A stretch of 64,000 nucleotides of DNA. Origin: Alopecurus myosuroides (taxonomy: Eukaryota > Streptophyta > Magnoliopsida > Poales > Poaceae). Shown here in pieces: positions 54,733 to 64,000 of this stretch (positions are counted from its first letter, which is position 1; the number at the start of each line of letters is the position of its first letter). The notes beneath the pieces were generated by a model, which was not told the origin of the DNA, made no database searches, and was given only the letters and a program-made list of their open reading frames with translations. A program made the position numbers and the translations under genes. Location: NCBI GenBank assembly GCA_028641055.1, contig CM054061.1:30677523-30741522 (forward strand). The letters are read 5' to 3'.

Positions 54733-56532
54733 TCACTCGGAGGAGGCTTCCGGGTCCGGAGAGGGGGCACGGCGGTGAGAGCTAGTAGCTTCGTCTCCTT
54801 CTTTCTCGGACCACTCAATCAACTTGCCCTTGGAGTCCTTTGCTTGCCACTTGTCCCAATCCGTGATGCTAGGAAGAACCGGGGAGTCAATGGAGAGACC
54901 TTCCTCACGAAGGCGTTGACAAGAGGCTTGAGATTTGTTGCGGTTCTTGAGCTCCGTATCATAATGGGCTTCCCATTGATGTTGCTCGATCTTCTTGTTC
55001 AAACGAAACACCTTCTTGAGAGCCCTTGCCATCCATTTGAAAGCATTGCTAGAAGGAGGAGGTTAAGATGGACCGGCATCCTCTTCTTCCTCATCAACAA
55101 TGATGTGAGGCTTGGCCTTGTGCTTGCGAATGGCGGGAGTGGGATGCTCAATTGGTTCCGTGTGGTCCTTGATGAGGAGTCTCTTTTCCGTGTGAGGGAT
55201 CCAACTCTCATCGTCAAATAGTTCATCCGGAAACTTGTCATTCCACACGTGTAAGATGATCTTCATGATGAATGGCCCAAAGCAAGCATTCTTGCGGTTG
55301 ATCACGGCGTGCCACAGCTCATTCCAAATATAGTCAAGCACATCAAGCTTGCGAGGAGTGTCGGCCATCCGTTGTTGATGAGTTAGAAGCATGAGGTTCT
55401 TCAAGAAACCCTGGATCTCATCCACATTCCCCGCCTTTGGGTTGATAGTCTCTCTATAGATGCGCAACATGATATCATATGTGGGGTAGAGACCCTTGAC
55501 GAACCCAACGGCGAACTTCTTCCAATGATAGAGAGGAGTGAGTTGATCCTTGGAAAGTGACACAGTGTTGATGACGTGAACCCGGAACCATCCATTAGCA
55601 AACTCTTCACCCTCAGCAAAAGGACCAAAATCCGGGTAGCCACCAAGAATAGTGCCAACATCTTTCCACTTGATGTCAAGTTGTCTCCCCTGAGTCATCC
55701 AAATAAGATTGCGTTCGGTCTCATTGGAGAGATGAACGGTGGCGAGAAACTGACAGACTAGGTCTTCATCGTAGTCTTGTTTGAGACTGATAATAGGAGC
55801 AAGACCAAACTTGTCAATGAGCTCAAGAGCCTCCCCAAAATACTGATGATTCCTTTCCATGTGCCCAAAGTTGTTGGCGTGTTGAGGAGAAACGTTGTCC
55901 TTTGGTTTCCTCATCAAGATCTCATGATAGATTTGCCCTTGGAAAACAGTGTGAAACCGGTGATCCTTAACCCGGAATTGTGGCATCAAGCGCTCACGTG
56001 CAATCACATAGGGGTTTTCACGCCTTTCCTTCAAAAATACCGCCTCGGACATCTTGGAGGCTGTCTTTGCGGTGTTCCTCTTGGACAGTTTCTTCTCGGT
56101 GGCCGGGAACCGCTTGCGCTTGGCTTGAGAGCTGTCAAGTTCCTCTTCAATCTCATCCACTTGAGGGGTCTTGCGGCGACTGGTGCTCTTGTAACGGACC
56201 CCCTTGGAACCGGAAGCATCTAAGAGGAAAAAGCAAGGAGATCATGAAGAAAGAGTAATGCTCGAGTTGATAAAGCACGCACAAATCCAAGAAACCAAGA
56301 TATACATGGTGTTAGGGTTGAATAACTAGGGTTAGGGCAAACAAACCTTCCCTACAACCGCAACGATTCAAGCCTAACACGCATTATCTAGGTTGCTAGG
56401 GTTTGTACTCTAGAACTTCCACTCCTAAAACTCCAAATCCACAAATCTAGAGAGCAAGAACATGAACTCCTATGCATCCCATCCATCAACTAGATGAGAG
56501 AGAGAGAGAGAGCACATACCCGTTTCGTCCAT
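54733..56532 (-). pseudogene. Extra (env-position) ORF of the SIRE-like element, spliced, one stop
   Basis: A 13-nt first exon (56520-56532, M-D-E-T) ends in GGTATGTG. The second exon (54733-56219) follows a TTTCCTCTTAG acceptor, and the joined frame is open. It contains basic K-R-K-R and R-R-K stretches, then V-H-L-S-N-E-T-E-R-N-L-I-W-M, D-I-K-W-K-D-V-G-T-I-L-G-G, L-Y-H-W-K-K-F-A-V-G-F-V-K-G-L and an acidic D-E-E-E-E-D tail. These resemble the 'putative plant transposon protein' family found in this place in Copia elements. One in-frame TAA at 55063 separates the last 108 codons (with a coiled-coil-like stretch R-L-N-K-K-I-E-Q-H-Q). I see no signal peptide or clear membrane helix, so an envelope role is not supported. 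Function unknown. Confidence 0.72.
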
Positions 56533-56734
56533 GGTGAAAAAGGAAGGAGAGGAAGGTTCCCGGGGCGGCCCAAGGCAAGGAGGAGGTCTCCCCGTGGTGG
56601 AGCACCCTAATCCGGCGGCGAATGGCTTGGGGGCGGCGGCGGTTCGTGAGGAGGAAGAAGGAGGGCGGGTGGGGGGAAATGAGATTGGATCTCACTTACC
56701 CCCGTACGCCCTAGCCCTTATCCGCAAAAACTGC

Positions 56735-56950
56735 CACCGGCGGAGCCTCCGGTGGTTTCACCGGAGCCTCCGCTCCCCCCAGCGGAGCCTTCGGTGGTTC
56801 GCACCGGAGCCTCCGCCCCTTGTCCACAAAACAGCTAATTTTTAGGCCCGCTGAACAAATGTGAGCCAGCGGAGCCTCCGATGGTGTTCCGGTGGACAGG
56901 GGCAGCGGAGCCTCCGGTGGTTTCACCGGAGCCTCCGCCCAGCCAAGTTT
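56735..56950. repeat. Second cluster of GGAGCCTCCGGTGG palindromes, upstream of the extra ORF
   Basis: About seven copies of the U3 motif lie 200-420 bp before the first exon of the extra ORF and downstream of RNase H. The same arrangement of palindromes then C/T-rich leader occurs in the LTR. Confidence 0.85.
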
Positions 56951-57395
56951 TCGCACGCCAAGATTGTAAAAACAAGAGCATTACGATAGAAATATTGTTT
57001 TGGGCAAAGGAGGCTTGGGTTGGAAAATCGTCACTGATATACGAGAGACATTACTCAGAGGAGTTCGCAAGAAGCATAAAAAGTAGAAAACCGAACCCGT
57101 ACGAGTTGTCAAGACGAAGATATGATACACGTGAAAGATCCAAAACATACCAAAGGTCGATGGCCGAAGCCACCATGTTTGAGTGTGTAACTTGGCACCG
57201 CGAAGATATACCTTGGGTCCAAAATTACTACTCACAATTAAGCACAATAAGTCACAATTGACTAGATATGCAATGATGAATTGTTTTTCGCATAATAGGA
57301 GGAGTGCATATTCATGAGTTGAGTAGCGCTCCCCCTATGTTCATGCCTACATCTAAACCTAATAGCATGCATAATGAGGGTAGATATGCAAGGTT

Positions 57396-58994
57396 TCAAG
57401 TGAAGTTGGAAGAATCTATGACATTTAGTTCATTCCTCAAAGCTCGAAATCTTGGTTCATCAAGGGCCTTCGTGAAGATATCGGCAAGTTGATCCGTTGT
57501 GGAGACATATGAGAGATCAATATCACCTTTCTCAACATGATCCCGAATGAAATGATGACGGATCTCAATGTGCTTCGTCCTGGAGTGAAGAACCGGGTTG
57601 TAGGCGATCTTGATAGCACTCTCATTGTCACAAAGAAGAGGCACCTTGTCAAAATTAATACCATAATCCTTCAAGGTTTGCCTCATCCATAGCAATTGGG
57701 TACAACAACTTGCCGCGGAGATATACTCGGCCTCGGTGGTGGAGAGAGCAATGCAATTTTGCTTCTTAGAAGACCAACATACCAAGGAGCGGCCAAGAAA
57801 TTGACAACCCCCGGATGTGGACTTCCTATCCGTCTTCTCTCCCGCATAATCCGCATCCGAGTATCCAATGAGCTGAAAGCTTGAACCCTTGGGATACCAA
57901 AGACCGAAGTTTGGGGCATGAACTAGATATCGAAAGATTCGTTTCACGGCTTCCAAATGACTTTGCCTTGGAGAGGCTTGAAACCTTGCACATTTACCTA
58001 CGCTATACATGATATCGGGTCTAGATGCACAAAGGTAGAGCAAAGAGCCAATCATGGAGCGGTATACCTTTTGATCTACCTCTTTACCGTTGGGGTCGGG
58101 TTTCAAGTCGGTGGTCGTGGACATAGGAGTCTTAATAGGTTTGGCATCATTCATATTAAATCTCTTGAGCATGTCTTGAGTGTATTTGGCTTGTTTGATG
58201 AAAGTCCCTTCATAATATTGATTCACTTCAAAGCCAAGGAAGAACCCCAACTCTCCCATCATAGACATTTCAAACCTATCGGTCAGAAGATTGCAAAACT
58301 CCTCATTGAACAAAGTGTTAGTAGACCCAAAAATGATGTCATCCACATATAGTTGGCATATGAACAAGTCACCTCCAACCGTCTTGGTAAAGAGGGTGGG
58401 GTCGATTAAACCAACATTAAACCCGCGATCTACTAGAAACTCTTTAAGGTGCTCATACCACGCACGTGGAGCTTGTTTAAGTCCATAGAGCGCCTTATCA
58501 AGTTTATAGACATGATCGGGGTGGTTGGGATCCTCGAAACCCGGTGGTTTCTTGACATATACTAACTCATTAATGGGAACATTAAGGAAAGCACTCTTAA
58601 CATCCATTTGTTGTAACTTGAAGTTATGATGAGATGCATAGGCAAGTAAGATGCGAATGGATTCAAGGCGAGCTACGGGAGCAAAGGTTTCACCGAAATC
58701 GATACCTTCGACTTGAGAAAAACCTTGGGCTACCAATCTTTCCTTGTTGAGAATGACAATGCCATCTTTGTCTTGTTTGTTCTTGAACACCCATTTGGTA
58801 CCAATGACATTTTTGCAATCCTTGGGTCTTGGCACTAATTTCCACACTTTGTTGCGCTCGAAGTTATTGAGTTCATCATGCATGGCTTCAAGCCAATATT
58901 GATCTTCGAGAGCTTCATATACCTTCTTGGGTTCAATGAAAGAGACAAAAGCATGAGCCTTGCCAAAATCTGCCAATTGCCTTCTAGTGAACAC
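57396..58994 (-). pseudogene. SIRE-like Copia reverse transcriptase and RNase H
   Basis: It is open for 532 codons and well kept: W-K-L-V-P-R-P-K-D, K-W-V-F-K-N-K, Q-M-D-V-K-S-A-F-L-N, L-Y-G-L-K-Q-A-P-R-A-W-Y, the active site Y-V-D-D-I-I-F-G-S-T, M-I-G-S-L-L-Y-L-C-A-S-R-P-D-I-M, and RNase H motifs G-Y-S-D-A-D-Y-A-G and S-T-T-E-A-E-Y. It ends with [12 protein letters not shown] stop at 59052 and a start-less join to the integrase part show that the polyprotein is not continuous. Confidence 0.93.
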
Positions 58995-59051
58995 TCTTAC
59001 ACGAACTTGTCCAAGAATCTTGTCCTCCGTATGACCCGCTTGTTCAAGATT

Positions 59052-59461
59052 CTATAGCCTTCTCTTTGATCTTCGTGCTAGTATTTCCTCCAAAGATTCT
59101 TTGGATATGGATTGAGAATCACCTTCTTCATCGGAGACATGTCCATCTTCATTTTGTCCTTGATCAATAATGGGTGATGAATCACCACTAGGTTGAGCAT
59201 TCTCAACAATGATGGAATCTTGATCATGATTTAGATGAGTTGCTTGGCCTTGTTCATTAGCTTGGCCTTGATTGTTAGCTTGAGGGCTTGGTGCATCTTG
59301 TTGGATAGCTTGATCATCAATGGGTGTAGCCAATGGCTCCACTTAAGTGGGGCATAGTCCTTCTCCCTCCGTCATCCGGTAACCCTCAATGGGGATTATT
59401 TCACCAATCCCCATTCTTCTTATGACGATGGGAGGAATTGCATATACTACAACACCATGAT
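59052..59461 (-). pseudogene. Linker between integrase and reverse transcriptase of the SIRE-like element
   Basis: Gln/Asp/Ser-rich, low-complexity (Q-A-N-E-Q-G-Q-A-T). It is interrupted by TAA near 59345 and by the stop at 59052. No domain. Confidence 0.6.
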
Positions 59462-60739
59462 CTATACGACCCCTTGGGAGCCGTTATCCTCATCAAACAC
59501 TACGTCTATAGCTTCTTCAACTTGTCCGGTGGACTTGTTGTAGACTCTATAGGCGTGAGCATTTGTGGCATAGCCAACAAAGATACCCTCATAAGATCTA
59601 GTCTCAAATTTTGACAACCGTTTACCTTTCTTGCGAATGAAGCACTTGCAACCTAAGACCTTGAAATAAGATACATCCGGTTTCTTGCCCGTGAGAATCT
59701 CATAGGGAGTCTTGTTCAAGATCTTGCGAAGATATAGCCGGTTGGTAGCATGACAAGCGGTGGAGACGGCTTCGGCCCAAAAGTTATAGGGAGAAGAGAA
59801 CTCCGCAATCATAGTTCTAGCCGCATCCATCAAAGTCCGGTTCTTTCTCTCCGCAACACCATTTTGTTGAGGGGTATAGGGAGTGGAATATTGATGAGCA
59901 ATGCCTTCTTCACTAAGAAAACCCTCAACGGTGTAGTTCTTGAACTCCGAGCCATTATCACTCCGAATGGCCAATATGGTAGCATTGTGTTGGCGCTCCA
60001 CTAGAGTGATGAACTCGATGACTCTCTTTTGATTTTCACTTTTCCTCTTGAAGAAATACACCCAACAATATCTTGAATAGTCATCCACAATCACCAAGCA
60101 ATACTTCTTTCCTCCGAGGCTATCATAGGATAGTGGACCAAAGAGATCTAAGTGAATGAGCTCGAGAATTCTTGTTGTGGAGATAGTTGTCTTGGTTGGG
60201 TGTTGTTCTCCATGTTGCTTCCCAAAGGTACAAGAGCTACACACACGATCTTTAGCAAACTTAGCTTTGGTTAGTCCTAGAACGCGATTGCCACTTTGGA
60301 GGTCATGTAACATTCTCATATTGGTGTGTGCTAGTCGGCGATGCCAAAGCCACCCCACATCAACTTTAGCCATTAGGCATGTCGCGGCACACGTGTCTTC
60401 TTTAGAGAAGTCCACTACATACATGCCGTTCTCGACAAACCCAACAAAGGCTACTTTAAGAGAAGTCTCCCAAGTGACAATCACACTCTCTTTATTAAAG
60501 AACGAGGTAAAGCCACAATTTGTAAGTTGAAGAACGGACATCAAGTTATAGCCAAGGGACTCAACAGGGAGAACATTCTCAATTGATAAATCATTTGAGA
60601 TAGCTACCTTGCCTCGTCCCAATACCTTAAGCTCGGATTTGTCACCAATAGTAACGCAATTGATATGTAGTAAAGGAGGTTCAATATTACTTATTGCGTC
60701 ATGGCTTCCGGTCATATGTTGGGATGCACCACTACCCAC
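59462..60739 (-). pseudogene. SIRE-like Copia protease end and integrase
   Basis: It begins G-S-G-A-S-Q-H-M at 60735, where the family has D-S-G-A; the catalytic Asp of the protease is replaced by Gly. Then come pre-integrase H-R-R-L-A-H and C-S-S-C, and the integrase core H-L-D-L-F-G-P, R-S-D-N-G-S-E-F and Q-Q-N-G-V-A-E-R-K-N-R with D, D and E present. It lies in a different frame from both the gag side and the reverse transcriptase side, so two frame changes bound it. Confidence 0.9.
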
Positions 60740-60779
60740 TGTTCATCTATTTGATCCGGAAGCATTTCCCTACAAGAGA

Positions 60780-62316
60780 TCAATTTCTTGATTTAGGTAC
60801 CCATCCTTCAATGGGTCCTCTTTTGTTAGTAACAAGGGTCTTGGGAACCCAAATAGTCCAATGATAATCATCACCATAAGAAGTACCAACATATTTAGCA
60901 TAAACATGTCCATCTCTAGATTTCATAAGAACATAAGATGGGTTATATTTTCCGGCAAAGTCATTGTGAGTGATGCTCCCCCTAGAGGTATCACCACCCA
61001 CAATGGAGTTGGTATCCTTCTTTTTGGTCACATCTCCCTATTTCACAAAGACAACATTTTGAGAGGGAGATGTGACACTCTTGGATTTCTTCTTTGACTT
61101 GGAGACGAAACCAAGTCCTTCTTTTCCTTTCTTGACTCCTTGAGAGCTTATGGCATCATTGAGAATTTTCTCTTTCCCTACAATGTTAGTCGTAGTGCAA
61201 GAGGTAGGCAAGATAGCAATGCTATTAGAGGAAGATATCAATTGCTTATTAGATTGTTGAGCTAGGAGGTTGTTCCGAGACTTGGTGAGTTTGTCATGAA
61301 TATCTTTAAGAGACATGAACTCCTTTTTTAGTTTTTCATGATTCTCAACAAGTACTTCATGAGATATTCCTAGCTTCAACTCCTCCTATTCAAAGACTTT
61401 AAGTAAAGCAAGAGATTTTTCGTTATCTTTTCTAAGCTTGGCAAGAGATTTTTCATTATCTTTCCTAAGCTTGGAAACACTAATAGCATAGGTATCTTGT
61501 AGACTAGATAGTCTCTCTTCGAGAGATGCTCTCATGGATCTTTCTTTTTCGAGAGCCTTAACTAGTTCATTGTCATGGTTCTCATGGCTACCACCATGGC
61601 TCTCCAAGGTCATGATGATATCCTCCTTCTCGTCTATGAGAGAGTTGGCATCATCAAGTTGCCTTAAGAGAGTCTTTACCTTTTCCTTAGTTTCACCTTC
61701 AAGACTACACAACCAAGAGCCTAGATTCTTAGCATCCTCATCATCAACAATGTTTTCAACGCAATCCAATAACGAGGGAGAGCAAGTGATGACATACTTG
61801 GAGGTGGAAGATATTACCGCGGTGGCTTTTGCCATGAGACATGTAGGTCAGATCGATGCCTTCTCATTGGGGGATTCAAATAGAGAGACCGATGAAGAGG
61901 AAGTCGTAGCTATGGCGACGTGGGCAACACCTATGACTTCATCTTCTCCTTCATCTCCGGAGTAGTATGTTTCCAATGTGGGGCCTTCTTGAACATATAG
62001 AGCCCTTGGGACTCTTCTAGCGAGGTTCTTGTTGTGCGGAGCTTTGTTCTTGTCCTTGCGAACAAGCTTCCCTTCATTCTCTTCTCTTGGCTCAAAGGGA
62101 CACTCTTTGACAAAGTGACTCACACTTCCACAATTGTAACATGTCCTTGGCCGCTCCCCTTTCTTCCTAAAGATCTTGTTCCTTGGAGGTCTAGGAGCAC
62201 CGGCCTTGTGAGCCTCCCATCTCTTCCAATACCCTTGCATGGCAAGAGCGATACACTTATGAGCACCCTTGTATGTGTCTTCATAGTCCTCATCGTCATC
62301 ATCATCATCATAGAGA
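60780..62316 (-). pseudogene. SIRE-like gag C-terminal part and coiled-coil region, several stops
   Basis: One frame runs through with in-frame stops at 61848, 61386, 61038 and 60780. From the right: an acidic D-D-D-D-D-D start, R-P-R-T-C-Y-N-C-G-S-V-S-H-F-V-K-E-C (CCHC knuckle), a long heptad-like stretch L-L-R-Q-L-D-D-A...L-E-K-E-R-S-M-R-A-S-L-E-E-R-L, twice L-R-K-D-N-E-K-S-L-A, and then a Ser/Lys-rich part. The coiled coil fits the particle-forming gag of this group. Its N-terminal half is replaced by the Gypsy sequence at 62316. Confidence 0.82.
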
Positions 62317-64000
62317 ATTGCAATCAAAATCATTCACTTTTATTTTAATGATGGGTTCTCAACCATCATCTAGCTTTCTAGGGATAGAGGCTTCACATGT
62401 TAATTCATCCTCTCTAATTTGCACGAGAGCATTTATAATTTGTTTTGTGAAAGCCATATTCATAGCACTAGTATTAGGACAACTAGCAAGATTTTGTAGG
62501 AACTTAATCACTTCAGCTATCTTCCAATCATTAAAGTCAAGGTCATTTTTATCAAATGTAATGGGACCATTGTCTTCCATGTTTCTAAGAGATTTAACAC
62601 TTTTATCAGGAACATTTTTATCAGTTTCAGGCAGTTTTGCATTTTTTATAGCAGAAGTGGGATTATTGCCAACACCAATTACTTTAACATTGACAGTAAA
62701 AGGTTTACTAGCATGATAAGCTTCAGTTTTACTAGTGGTGGTAATGGTGCAAACATTAGTTATATTATTCTTTCTAACCATTTCATCTTCTCTTTCCCAT
62801 CTAGCATGCAATTCAGCTTACATCCTAACATTATCATCAATTATAATTTGGATGGCATTCAAATTTTTTGCTTTATTTAACATCATGAGGCATAACCTTT
62901 AGTTTCAGAAAATCAACATCAAGAGCAAGGCTGTCAGCTTTAGAAGCAAAAACATTAATTTTGCCAAACTTTTCCTCAAAGGATTTATTAAAAGCAGTTT
63001 TTGTACTAATAAAATTCTTGAGCATGTTCTCAAGATTTGAGGCTACACTTTTATTGTTGTTGTTGGAATTACCATAATAATTGACATAACCATTACTATT
63101 GTTGGGAGGATATGGCCTATAATTGTTGCTACCAAAATTATTCCTATAAGCATTGGAGTTGAAATTATTATTTTTAATGAAGTTCACATCAACATGCTCT
63201 TCTTGAGCAAACAAAGAGGCTAAAGGAACATTGTTTGGATCAATAGGAGCATGGTCATTCACAAGCATAGACATAATAGCATCAAGTCTGTCCCTCAAAG
63301 AGGAACTTTCTTCAACAGAATTTACCTTCTTACCTGTTGTAGCTCTCTCAGTGTGCCATTCAAAATAATTTACCATCATATCATCAAGAAGCTTTCTTGC
63401 TGCCCCCAAAGTAATGGACATAAAGGTTCCTCCAGCAGCTGAATCCAAAAGGTTTCTTGAAGAAAAATCCAGACCAACATAAAAGGTTTGGATGATCATC
63501 CAAGTACTCAGTCCATGACTAGGACATTTTTTACTAAAGATTTCATTCTTTCCCAAGCTTTAGCAACATGCTTGTTATCAAGTTGATTAAAATTCATAAT
63601 GCTACTTCTTAATGATATAATCTTAGCAGGAGGATAATATTTTCTAATGAAAGCATCTTTACACTTAGTCCAAGAATCAATACTATTTCTAGGCAAAGAT
63701 AGCAACCATTCTTTAGATCTTCCTCTCAAAGAGAAACTAACAATTTCAGTTTAATAATATATCCATCTATATCTTTATATTTTTGCATCTCACATAGTTC
63801 AACAAAATTATTAAGATGGGCAGCAGCAGCATCAGTACTAACACAAGAAAATTGCTCTCTCATAACAAGATTTAATAGGGTAGGCTTTATCTCATAAAAA
63901 TCAGCAGTAGGAGCAGGTGGAGCAATAGGTGTGCTAATAAAATCATTGTTGTTGGTGCTAGTAAAGTCACACAACTTAGTGTTCTCAGGGGTAGTCATTT
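62317..64000 (-). pseudogene. Athila-like Gypsy gag and start of protease, broken; continues beyond the right edge
   Basis: It starts M-T-T-P-E-N-T-K at 63998. W-L-L-S-L-P-R-N-S-I-D-S-W, F-I-R-K-Y-Y-P-P-A-K and A-W-E-R-M-K-S-L form the retrotransposon gag domain. L-D-S-A-A-G-G-T-F-M and Asn/Tyr-rich segments follow, and then V-I-G-V-G-N-N-P and V-N-D-F-D-C-N just before the protease Asp, where the match stops. Breaks lie at about 63730, 63510, 62873 and 62359. The 5' leader and LTR should lie right of the window. Confidence 0.82.

Larger units (their letters stand above)
52877..62316 (-). mobile_element. SIRE/Maximus-like Copia retrotransposon with an extra ORF, 5' part lost
   Basis: On the minus strand the order is gag (C-terminal part), coiled-coil segment, protease, integrase, reverse transcriptase/RNase H, extra ORF, polypurine tract and 3' LTR. 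A third ORF in the env position and a long Copia polyprotein are typical of the SIRE/Maximus group. The right border near 62316 is a sudden change, in mid-gene, to an Athila-like Gypsy, so the 5' LTR and first part of gag are gone. Confidence 0.85.

Noticed and set aside
54733..56532. Envelope glycoprotein
   Set aside because: Its position suggests env, but no signal peptide, membrane segment or cleavage site is visible, so I call it only an extra ORF.

Overview
The window looks like the repeat-dense intergenic DNA of a large grass genome, most probably Triticeae-like (wheat, barley or a relative). The species call is inference from the element types: CACTA elements with GGGACCAAT-type subterminal repeats, Stowaway MITEs, a MuDR-like element carrying a plant mobile domain gene, long solo LTRs, Copia elements with an extra ORF, an Athila-like Gypsy, and L1-type LINEs. 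I can support only one intact host gene in 64 kb: a BAT1-type amino acid permease on the minus strand (42627..45740, 8 exons, 518 aa). A GC-rich open frame of unknown function enters from the left edge.

Layout, left to right. 1-3.6 kb: the GC-rich frame, then a broken CACTA element with a TNP2-type transposase relic, inserted into a LINE 3' tail. 4.5-8.9 kb: a CACTA terminus relic and a complete small CACTA element (5314..8284, AAC target duplication) carrying a spliced Werner-like exonuclease copy; a diverged 240-bp repeat flanks it on both sides. 9.3-14 kb: a decayed Copia element on the minus strand without a recognisable 5' LTR, next to an A-rich array. 15-16.1 kb: a complete Stowaway MITE and a probable hAT transposase relic.

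16653..40080 is one nested unit. A MuDR-like element of about 8.5 kb, with 276-bp terminal inverted repeats, holds two convergent genes: a plant mobile domain (PMD) gene on + and a MURA transposase on -. Its middle was hit by a solo LTR, now truncated. The 5' region of the transposase gene was hit by a nearly complete LINE with a 14-bp target duplication, and that LINE's ORF2 was split by a second, complete 4.3-kb solo LTR (TSD TGATC). This gives the order MULE, then LINE, then LTR.

40-47 kb: a small non-autonomous element with 10-bp target duplications, then BAT1 and an AT-rich array behind its 5' end. 47-52.9 kb: a LINE-like ORF1 split by a third solo LTR (TSD GATGG). 52.9-62.3 kb: a SIRE/Maximus-like Copia element on the minus strand with its 3' LTR, an extra spliced ORF and a broken polyprotein. 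It is fused abruptly to an Athila-like Gypsy gag that runs off the right edge.

The observations I would follow first are: (i) a tRNA-like block (A-box, B-box, T-run) at the same place in two diverged copies of the 4.4-kb LTR family; (ii) the PMD gene in the mudrB position of a MuDR-like element, with paired TGTAGCGCC motifs in both TIRs and in the middle; (iii) the exonuclease gene inside a CACTA element; (iv) GC-rich palindromic repeats placed both in the U3 of the SIRE-like LTR and upstream of its extra ORF. All calls come from reading the sequence by eye; no database search was run.
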